This document shows, piece by piece, positions 8,027 to 13,634 of a stretch of 13,634 bases of DNA. The translations under genes and the position numbers were made by a program. This DNA comes from Muribaculaceae bacterium. Lineage in GTDB: Bacteria; Bacteroidota; Bacteroidia; Bacteroidales; Muribaculaceae. The notes beneath the pieces were generated by a model. That model was not told the DNA's origin, searched no databases, and worked only from the letters and a program-made list of their open reading frames with translations. Positions within the stretch are counted from its first letter, which is position 1, and each line of letters opens with the position of its first letter. The DNA lies in assembly GCA_029052265.1 (NCBI GenBank), contig JAIDJJ010000118.1, positions 1-13,634 of the forward strand. Reading direction: 5' to 3'.

Positions 8027-8140
8027 CAGGATTTCGTAATGAAGTTGTTTAGACTTTTTTCTTTTTAATGTAAAAAGCCATAAGAAAATCAATCTCCGTA
8101 AAAAAGTTTAAACAACTTCAATTTTTGCTTTAGAATCCTG
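8027..8140. repeat. Nested inverted repeat with 20-bp arms, second small palindromic element
   Basis: Core arms 8041-8060 (GAAGTTGTTTAGAC start) and 8100-8119 pair at 19 of 20 positions around a 39-nt centre that contains its own small CTTTTT/AAAAAG hairpin. AAT stands outside both core arms (8038-8040 and 8120-8122), a possible 3-bp duplication. A further outer pair, CAGGATT at 8027-8033 and AATCCTG at 8134-8140, extends the symmetry. It may be a second miniature element or a large regulatory hairpin. Confidence 0.55.
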
Positions 8141-8173
8141 ATCAGAAATCCCCACCTTTATAAAAAAGCGTGC

Positions 8174-8215
8174 TGAACGAATCCATTTATTGCAAATTTA
8201 TATCATATTCGTTCA
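8174..8215. promoter_or_regulatory. Inverted half-sites TGAACGAAT / ATTCGTTCA, candidate operator of the hexuronate operon
   Basis: Perfect 9-bp inverted repeats at 8174-8182 and 8207-8215 are separated by 24 bp. Their centres are 33 bp apart, about three helical turns, so both would face the same side of the DNA. The site is 50-90 bp upstream of the -7 box at 8265, a normal place for an activator. The cognate protein is unknown. Confidence 0.4.
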
Positions 8216-8264
8216 TTTATGTATTTATTCTACTTTTATGATTCATTTAGTGACTCAGATTAGT

Positions 8265-8272
8265 TAACTTTG
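8265..8272 (+). promoter_or_regulatory. Bacteroidetes -7 promoter element for the kdgK operon
   Basis: TAACTTTG matches TAnnTTTG exactly. No good -33 TTTG is found at the expected distance (nearest is TTTAG at 8246-8250). Transcription from here would start near 8279 and give a leader of about 220 nt before the kdgK ATG. Confidence 0.5.
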
Positions 8273-8460
8273 TATCTGGAAAAGCGAAGAGTATTTCAAT
8301 ATTCAGAGACGTATTAAGGATAAAACATTATTATTTTATTCTTATGTGACATTTCTTATTGACGGCTTACTGCATTTTTTGCCATCGGCATTCCCGACCG
8401 GTTGTGCCCAAATTATCTCTCCGGAACCGGCGACTCCTGCATCTGCCTTCAACAAGATTC

Positions 8461-8502
8461 ATGCCACACATTTCGACAATTTTAACCATACTGACATTAT
8501 GA
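8461..8502 (+). CDS. Possible 13-codon leader ORF overlapping the kdgK start
   Basis: ATG at 8461 opens MPHISTILTILTL, with TGA at 8500-8502. The stop overlaps the kdgK ATG (8499-8501) as ATGA, the usual layout of translational coupling. Its length is too short for composition to prove coding, and no ribosome-binding site is visible, as is usual for this phylum. It could be a chance frame. Confidence 0.2.
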   Translation: MPHISTILTILTL

Positions 8503-9521
8503 GTAAGATAGTGACTTTGGGTGAGATTATGCTCAGGCTCTCACCGTTTGGAAACGACAGATTCATCCAGACCGACACATTGCGCGTGATCTGGGGCGGA
8601 GGTGAGGCGAATGTGGCTGTAAGCTGTGCCAACTATGGGCACGAAGCTTATTTTGTCTCTAAACTGCCGTCGCATGAAATCGGACAGGCTGCGGTAAATG
8701 CATTACGCCGATATGGTGTCAATACTGATTTTATCGCAAGAGGGGGCGACCGTGTAGGTATATATTATTGCGAGACCGGGGCATCGATGCGTCCGTCTAA
8801 AGTGATATATGACCGCGCCGGATCTGCCATCGCCGAAGCCGATCAGTCTGATTTCGATTTCGACAGGATTATGGAAGGTGCCGACTGGTTTCACTGGAGC
8901 GGTATCACTCCCGCTTTAAGCGATAAAGCAGCAGAACTGACACGCTTGGCTTGCGAGGCTGCAAAACGCCATGGAGTGACAGTAAGTGTCGATCTCAATT
9001 TCCGGAAAAAGCTCTGGACTTCCGAAAAGGCTCAATCAGTGATGCGTCCGCTTATGAAATATGTCGACGTGTGTATAGGAAACGAAGAGGATGCCGAACT
9101 ATGCCTCGGATTCAAGCCTGACGCAGATGTGGAAGGTGGCGACACCAACGCAGAAGGATATAAGAATATATTCCGGGAAATGGCAAAAGAGTTCGGGTTC
9201 AAATATGTCGTTTCCACACTACGTGAAAGCTATTCGGCAACCCACAACGGCTGGAAAGGGATGATCTTTGACGGCAAGGATTTCTACGAGTCCAAGCGTT
9301 ACGACATCAATCCTATCGTTGACCGTGTAGGAGGCGGAGATTCTTTCTCCGGAGGACTTATCCACGGACTTCTTACGATGCCCACCCAGGGAGAGGCTCT
9401 CGAATTTGCTGTGGCGGCGTCAGCTCTTAAACAAACCATCAACGGAGACTTCAACCTTGTGTCGGAAGCGGAGGTCAAGGCTCTTGCCGGTGGAAGCGCG
9501 AATGGCAGAGTGCAACGTTAA
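8499..9521 (+). CDS. kdgK: 2-keto-3-deoxygluconate kinase (PfkB family)
   Basis: 340 aa from the ATG at 8499 (MSKIVTLGEIMLRLSPFG), the start that fits the family. An upstream in-frame GTG at 8346 would add 51 residues without family character. PfkB/ribokinase features: GGGEANVAVSCANYG near the N-terminus for sugar binding, VDLNFRKKLW mid-protein as in KDG kinases, GNEEDAELCLG, and the signature DRVGGGDSFSGG at 275-286 with Asp281 as the likely catalytic base. It would phosphorylate KDG with ATP to 2-keto-3-deoxy-6-phosphogluconate in the cytoplasm. It is the first gene of the hexuronate operon, 12 bp before kdgA, and that context makes KDG the likely substrate over other sugars of the family. 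Confidence 0.9.
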   Translation: MSKIVTLGEIMLRLSPFGNDRFIQTDTLRVIWGGGEANVAVSCANYGHEAYFVSKLPSHEIGQAAVNALRRYGVNTDFIARGGDRVGIYYCETGASMRPSKVIYDRAGSAIAEADQSDFDFDRIMEGADWFHWSGITPALSDKAAELTRLACEAAKRHGVTVSVDLNFRKKLWTSEKAQSVMRPLMKYVDVCIGNEEDAELCLGFKPDADVEGGDTNAEGYKNIFREMAKEFGFKYVVSTLRESYSATHNGWKGMIFDGKDFYESKRYDINPIVDRVGGGDSFSGGLIHGLLTMPTQGEALEFAVAASALKQTINGDFNLVSEAEVKALAGGSANGRVQR

Positions 9522-9533
9522 TACAATCTGAAA

Positions 9534-10193
9534 ATGGCAAGAAACAATAAATTGGATGTGCTCAACAAGATGGCATCAGCCCCTATGGTTCCCGTCTTCT
9601 ATAATAAGGATGCGGAAGTGGCTATAGCCGTAGTGAAAGCATGCTATGACGGCGGTGTCCGCCTTTTTGAGTTTACCAACCGTGGAGATTTCGCTCATGA
9701 AGTTTTTGCGGAAGTGTCGAAATTTGTAGCGAAAGAATGTCCGGAAATGGCTCTCGGCGTAGGTTCTGTGGTAGAACCGGCGACAGCCGCCCTCTATATG
9801 CAACTTGGTGCTGATTTTGTGGTCGGACCTCTTTTCAATCCCGAGGTTGCCAAAGTATGCAACAGACGCGGTGTGCCATACGTACCCGGTTGCGGAAGCA
9901 TCAGCGAGATCGGGTTCGCACAAGAATCCGGTTGTGATGTCTGCAAGCTTTTCCCCGGGGATGTATTGGGACCCAAGATGGTGAAGGGTCTTCTCGCCCC
10001 TATGCCATGGTCAAAGATTATGGTCACCGGTGGAGTTGAGCCAACTGAGGAAAACCTATCATCATGGTTCAATGCCGGGGTGTTTGCTGTCGGAATGGGA
10101 TCCAAACTTTTCCCGAAAGATAAGATCGCAGATAAGGATTGGGGTTGGATTTCGGCAAAGTGCCGGGAGGCTCTGTCCTTCTGCCATAAATAA
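9534..10193 (+). CDS. kdgA: KDPG aldolase / 4-hydroxy-2-oxoglutarate aldolase
   Basis: 219 aa, typical for class I KDPG aldolases. Active-site landmarks: GVRLFEFTNR with Glu46, GVGSVV at 75-80, CKLFPGD with Lys138 as the Schiff-base lysine, and VTGGVEPTEEN for phosphate binding. It cleaves KDPG to pyruvate and glyceraldehyde-3-phosphate, the last step of the Ashwell hexuronate route and of Entner-Doudoroff. It follows kdgK by 12 bp and is surely co-transcribed. An 89-bp gap with a strong hairpin separates it from the transporter gene. The symbol eda would be equally apt. Confidence 0.93.
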   Translation: MARNNKLDVLNKMASAPMVPVFYNKDAEVAIAVVKACYDGGVRLFEFTNRGDFAHEVFAEVSKFVAKECPEMALGVGSVVEPATAALYMQLGADFVVGPLFNPEVAKVCNRRGVPYVPGCGSISEIGFAQESGCDVCKLFPGDVLGPKMVKGLLAPMPWSKIMVTGGVEPTEENLSSWFNAGVFAVGMGSKLFPKDKIADKDWGWISAKCREALSFCHK

Positions 10194-10200
10194 ATCGGAA

Positions 10201-10227
10201 GGCGCGGGATGAGTTTCATCCCGCGTC
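10201..10227 (+). promoter_or_regulatory. Strong intra-operon hairpin after kdgA
   Basis: A perfect 10-bp stem, CGCGGGATGA (10203-10212) with TCATCCCGCG (10216-10225), has a 3-nt GTT loop and allows two more pairs outside (one G-U). It starts 9 bp after the kdgA stop. No T-run follows (TCTCATCATC), so it is more likely an RNA-stabilising or processing structure, or a weak attenuator, than a full terminator. No -7 box is seen between it and the next gene. Confidence 0.6.
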
Positions 10228-10282
10228 TCATCATCTCCCCTCCCCTATACTGCTGACTTTCATTATTAACCTATATACCTAC

Positions 10283-11803
10283 ATGAACCTTGAATCCTAC
10301 CCTTCCGCACTAAGTGCCGAAGCGGAATCCTCAAAAAAAATGACCAACTACAGATGGGTGATCTGCGGAATGCTTTTTGTAGCCCTGGTGATCAATTATC
10401 TTGACCGGCAGGTCTTGTCGCTGACTTGGAAAAATTTCATAGCTCCGGAATTTAACTGGACCGATGCAGATTACGGCAGAATCACAGGCATTTTCTCAAT
10501 CGTATATGCTCTCGCCATGCTCTTCGCCGGCAAATTCATTGATCATGTCGGCACAAAACGCGGATATCTTTGGGCAATTGGCATATGGTCGGCAGGTGCA
10601 TGCCTGCACGCATTCTGCGGAATCCTCACTGACGGGATAGTATCCGGACACTGGACACTCTCTTTTCTGGGGGCAAGAGAGAATCTGCTCGCAATTCAGC
10701 AGGCAGGCACCATAGGTGTGATGGTCACCACGGTGAGCGTTTGGCTGTTTATTGCCGCCCGAGTGGTCCTGTCGGTCGGTGAGGCGGGCAATTTCCCCTC
10801 TTCGATAAAAGCCGTGGCGGAATATTTCCCAAAGAAAGACCGTGGATTCGCCACAGGAGTTTTTAACTCCGGAGCGCAGATAGGAGCCCTTCTTGCTCCG
10901 TTTTCAATCCCTCTGATCGCAAAATATTATGGGTGGGAAATGGCTTTTCTCGCCATCGGTGTCCTAGGCTTCGTATGGATGGGATTCTGGGTATATATTT
11001 ATAAGGAACCCCGGAAAAATCCATATGTCAACCGGGCGGAGCTTGAATATATAGAACAAGACCTGCATAAAGAGGCGGAAGACCAAAAGACCTCTGACAA
11101 GAAAGAAACAGAGATACAACAGGATTCAAACGTCGGACTGCTGCAGGCGTTTACTTTCCGGCAGACATGGGCTGTGATATTCGGCAGGTTTCTTCCTGAT
11201 TCCGTATGGTGGTTTCTACTTTTCTGGGCTCCCGCTTTCATCAGTGAAGTGTATGGATTCTCCACCGCCTCGACTCAAGGGATGCTGGCGATATTCTCGA
11301 TCTATCTAATATCCATGCTATCCCTTTTCGGGAGCTATCTCCCGACATTTTTCATAAACAGAAGTAGAATAAACCCTTACTCGGGACGGATGAAAGCAAT
11401 GTTGATATTTGCAATATTCCCTCTCATGGGATGGTTCGTGATGCCTTTGGGTAATATTTCAATGTGGTTTCCGGTTGTGATCATCGGTATAATGTGTGCC
11501 GCCCATCAAAGCTGGAGCGCCAATGTATATAATGTGGTCAGCGACATGTTCCCGAAGTCGGTGGTCGCCACTGTGACCGGCGCGGCAGGGCTCGCAAGCG
11601 GACTCGGAAGTTTCTGCTCTAACTACGGAGCCGGAATATTGTTCACATATGCCGCCGACGTAAACCTCCGGTTCATGGGATATGAAGGGAAGAACGCAGG
11701 ATACATGATAGTGTTCATTATCGCGGGATCTGCATATCTGCTAAGCTGGATAATGATGAAAATTTTGGTACCTAAATACAAACTCGTAGTTCTCAAGAAA
11801 TGA
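10283..11803 (+). CDS. exuT: Hexuronate transporter of the MFS anion:cation symporter family (ExuT-like)
   Basis: 506 aa, inner-membrane protein with about twelve hydrophobic helices. After a hydrophilic N-terminus (about 20 residues) the first helix leads into INYLDRQVLS, the charged motif typical of this family. GKFIDHVGTKRGYLW is the MFS loop 2-3 motif. AARVVLSVGEAGNFPSSIKAVAEYFPKKDRG (residues about 155-190, read here as separate motifs) is the family's helix 4-5 region. A charged cytoplasmic loop (about 240-280, rich in Glu and Lys) divides the two halves. It is somewhat longer than E. coli ExuT, partly through an insertion near residues 110-140. It probably imports glucuronate or galacturonate with protons. 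Its last four bases overlap the uxaC start (ATGA), showing tight coupling. Confidence 0.85.
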   Translation: MNLESYPSALSAEAESSKKMTNYRWVICGMLFVALVINYLDRQVLSLTWKNFIAPEFNWTDADYGRITGIFSIVYALAMLFAGKFIDHVGTKRGYLWAIGIWSAGACLHAFCGILTDGIVSGHWTLSFLGARENLLAIQQAGTIGVMVTTVSVWLFIAARVVLSVGEAGNFPSSIKAVAEYFPKKDRGFATGVFNSGAQIGALLAPFSIPLIAKYYGWEMAFLAIGVLGFVWMGFWVYIYKEPRKNPYVNRAELEYIEQDLHKEAEDQKTSDKKETEIQQDSNVGLLQAFTFRQTWAVIFGRFLPDSVWWFLLFWAPAFISEVYGFSTASTQGMLAIFSIYLISMLSLFGSYLPTFFINRSRINPYSGRMKAMLIFAIFPLMGWFVMPLGNISMWFPVVIIGIMCAAHQSWSANVYNVVSDMFPKSVVATVTGAAGLASGLGSFCSNYGAGILFTYAADVNLRFMGYEGKNAGYMIVFIIAGSAYLLSWIMMKILVPKYKLVVLKK

Positions 11804-13203
11804 AACCATTTATTAACGAAAACTTTCTTCTGGAGACAGAGGCTGCAAAAACACTCTATCATAACCATGCAGCCTTGATGCCTGTCATTGACTACCATTG
11901 CCATCTTTCGCCCAAAGAGATTGCCGAAGACAAACGGTTTTCATCCATTACCGAGCTATGGCTGGGAGGCGACCACTACAAATGGCGCGCCATGCGTGCC
12001 AACGGAATAGGTGAAGAATATATTACCGGAAATGCTGAGTCCTGGGAGAAGTTTCTGAAATGGGCGGAAACAGTTCCTTACACTCTTCGGAATCCCCTTT
12101 ATCATTGGACCCACCTCGAATTGAAAACTGCCTTCGGAATCGACAAGACACTTAACCCTTCAACCGCAAGGGAGATCTACGACAAATGCAATGAGATGCT
12201 CGCATCTCCCGGATTTTCTGCAAGGGGGCTGATGAAGCGATATAACGTTGAGGCGGTATGCACCACCGATGATCCGGTCGATTCCCTGGAATATCACCGG
12301 CAGATAAAAGAAAGCGGTTTCAGTATCAAGGTGCTACCCGCCTGGCGACCGGACAAGGCTATGGCTGTGGATAATCCGCAGACCTACAATCAATATCTTG
12401 ACAATCTCGCATCGGTTTCCGACACATCTATCTGTTCTTACAATGATCTTGTGGACGCGCTCGGGAAACGTCACGATTTCTTTGCTTCGCAGGGGTGTAC
12501 AGTCGCCGACCATGGTGTAGGAGCGTTCCCTTGGGCGGAATGCAGACCCGACGAGGCGGAAAGCCTTTTCCTTAAAGTCAGGAAAGGGTGCTGTCTGACT
12601 AATGAAGAAATCCTGAAGCTTCAGACTTCCATCCTTCTTGACCTGTGCCGCATGAACCATAAGAAAGGGTGGGTGCAACAGTTTCATTTCGGTCCGTTGC
12701 GCAATGTCAATTCAAGAATGTTCGCCAAACTTGGACCCGACACCGGATTCGATACTATCGGCGACTACAGCTGCGCGGTGCCTCTGGCAAGATTCATGAA
12801 CGCTCTTGACTCCGACAACATGCTCGCAAAGACCATTCTCTATAATCTTAACCCTTCCGACAATACATGGGTGGCGGCAATGATCGCCAACTTTCAGGAC
12901 GGTTCCGTTCCGGGAAAGATTCAGATGGGCTCGGGATGGTGGTTCAACGACCAGCTTTACGGAATGGAGGCACAGATGAACGCACTATCCATGCAAGGAC
13001 TTCTCAGCCGTTTCGTCGGTATGCTAACAGATTCGAGATCGTTCCTCTCTTATCCGAGACACGAATATTTCCGCCGCGTGCTCTGCAACCTTCTTGGCAA
13101 AGATATTGAAAAAGGGATGATTCCACAGGAAGAGATGGACAGAGTCGGGAAAATGGTGGAAGACCTATGCTACTACAACACAAAAAATTATTTTAAATTC
13201 TGA
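11800..13203 (+). CDS. uxaC: Glucuronate (uronate) isomerase
   Basis: 467 aa, the normal length for UxaC. DYHCHLSP near the N-terminus has His33 and His35, the HxH metal-site pattern of this amidohydrolase-superfamily enzyme. CTTDDPVDSLEYH begins at Cys154, WRPDKAM follows, and GWVQQFHFGPLRN contains His296. The C-terminal region GMLTDSRSFLSYPRHEYFRR is also characteristic of the family. It converts D-glucuronate to D-fructuronate (and D-galacturonate to D-tagaturonate) in the cytoplasm. The ATG overlaps the transporter stop codon, and uxuA follows after 4 bp. With uxuA next and no uxaA or uxaB seen, the glucuronate branch is the better-supported one. Confidence 0.96.
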   Translation: MKPFINENFLLETEAAKTLYHNHAALMPVIDYHCHLSPKEIAEDKRFSSITELWLGGDHYKWRAMRANGIGEEYITGNAESWEKFLKWAETVPYTLRNPLYHWTHLELKTAFGIDKTLNPSTAREIYDKCNEMLASPGFSARGLMKRYNVEAVCTTDDPVDSLEYHRQIKESGFSIKVLPAWRPDKAMAVDNPQTYNQYLDNLASVSDTSICSYNDLVDALGKRHDFFASQGCTVADHGVGAFPWAECRPDEAESLFLKVRKGCCLTNEEILKLQTSILLDLCRMNHKKGWVQQFHFGPLRNVNSRMFAKLGPDTGFDTIGDYSCAVPLARFMNALDSDNMLAKTILYNLNPSDNTWVAAMIANFQDGSVPGKIQMGSGWWFNDQLYGMEAQMNALSMQGLLSRFVGMLTDSRSFLSYPRHEYFRRVLCNLLGKDIEKGMIPQEEMDRVGKMVEDLCYYNTKNYFKF

Positions 13204-13207
13204 CATA

Positions 13208-13634
13208 ATGGAAAAAACATGGAGATGGTTCGGTCCTAATGATCCGATCACTCTTGACATGCTCCGCCAGATCGGGGTGGAAGGGATTGTGACTGCACTT
13301 CATCATATCCCCAACGGCGAGGTCTGGACCGAAAAGGAAGTCGGCAAAATGAACGATTTCATCACCCGCCACGGTCTGCGCTGGTCGGTGGTGGAAAGTC
13401 TGCCGGTGAGCGAGGAGATCAAATATGCCGGTCCGCACCGTGACGAACTGATTGAAAAATACAAGATAAGTCTTGCAAATCTTGGCAAAGCCGGAGTGAA
13501 GACTATCTGCTATAATTTTATGCCTGGCCTTGACTGGGCTCGCACCGATCTCGAATATCCGAATCCCGACGGCACTTCCAACTTATATTTCAACCGGGCT
13601 GAGTTTGCCTATTTCGACATCCACATCCTTAATA
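13208..13634 (+). CDS. uxuA: Mannonate dehydratase (N-terminal part, cut by window edge)
   Basis: 142 codons from the ATG at 13208 remain open to the right edge. The full enzyme is roughly 390 aa, so about the first third is present. MEKTWRWFGPNDPITL and GIVTALHHIPNGEVW are the typical start of UxuA, followed by RWSVVESLPVSEEIK and KTICYNFMPGLDWARTDL. UxuA removes water from D-mannonate to give KDG, using a divalent metal in the cytoplasm. It starts 4 bp after uxaC, so translation is likely coupled. The fructuronate reductase that makes its substrate is not in the window and would be expected downstream. Confidence 0.95.
   Translation, partial: MEKTWRWFGPNDPITLDMLRQIGVEGIVTALHHIPNGEVWTEKEVGKMNDFITRHGLRWSVVESLPVSEEIKYAGPHRDELIEKYKISLANLGKAGVKTICYNFMPGLDWARTDLEYPNPDGTSNLYFNRAEFAYFDIHILN

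Larger units (their letters stand above)
7760..8498. other. Long intergenic region upstream of the hexuronate operon
   Basis: 739 bp without a convincing gene. From left to right it holds a terminator hairpin for the regulator, a 161-bp MITE-like palindrome, a nested inverted repeat, a 9-bp inverted half-site pair, a -7 promoter box and a leader of about 220 nt. The leader contains a 13-codon open frame. The stretch is markedly more AT-rich than the flanking genes. Confidence 0.8.

Noticed and set aside
7836..8140. CRISPR array or tRNA in the long intergenic region
   Set aside because: The repeats here are inverted pairs rather than regularly spaced direct repeats. No cloverleaf was seen.
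8398..8430. CCGGTT...AACCGG inverted repeat in the kdgK leader
   Set aside because: The arms are only 6 bp with a 21-nt loop and cannot be extended. It is weak compared with the other structures nearby.
8346..8498. In-frame GTG start giving a 51-residue N-terminal extension of KdgK
   Set aside because: The ATG at 8499 gives the family-typical MSKIVTLGE start and normal length. The extension is not PfkB-like and overlaps the AT-rich leader.

Overview
The window looks like a chromosomal segment of a Bacteroidales bacterium. Possible sources are gut Bacteroidaceae or Muribaculaceae, but the genus cannot be fixed from sequence alone. The evidence is: start codons without Shine-Dalgarno sequences, two TAnnTTTG-type promoter elements (the Bacteroidetes -7 box), AT-rich intergenic DNA between more balanced coding DNA, a lipoprotein signal followed by acidic residues, and a polysaccharide-utilisation style of gene order.

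Layout. On the left, two exported glycoside hydrolases are encoded on the minus strand. A GH92-type lipoprotein (4648 down to 2414) is followed 14 bp later by a GH2 enzyme that runs off the left edge. A 315-bp AT-rich divergent promoter region (4649-4963) separates them from a rightward 931-aa membrane-spanning regulator (4964-7759). Its order is signal peptide, LamG-like domain, six-bladed Kelch-like propeller, one transmembrane helix, acidic linker, SARP-type winged helix, BTAD domain. A hairpin terminator, a 161-bp MITE-like palindrome and a second inverted repeat fill most of the 739-bp gap 7760-8498. That gap also holds a candidate operator, a promoter and a leader of about 220 nt. On the right is a tight rightward hexuronate operon: kdgK, kdgA, an ExuT-type MFS transporter, uxaC and uxuA, the last cut by the right edge.

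How the genes fit together. The two hydrolases would act outside the cytoplasm on a glycan. ExuT would import released hexuronate. UxaC isomerises D-glucuronate to D-fructuronate, and a fructuronate reductase (not in the window, probably just downstream) would give D-mannonate. UxuA dehydrates mannonate to 2-keto-3-deoxygluconate (KDG), KdgK phosphorylates it, and KdgA splits KDPG into pyruvate and glyceraldehyde-3-phosphate. The regulator between the two halves is the most unusual item. It appears to be a one-component transmembrane transcription factor joining an extracytoplasmic carbohydrate-sensor-like region directly to a SARP-like DNA-binding module, with no histidine kinase or receiver. 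The divergent promoter region contains CACTTAA-like direct repeats at multiples of about 11 bp, a spacing that SARP proteins are known to favour. This is suggestive, not proven.

No SusC/SusD pair, tRNA, rRNA, CRISPR array or complete insertion sequence was seen.
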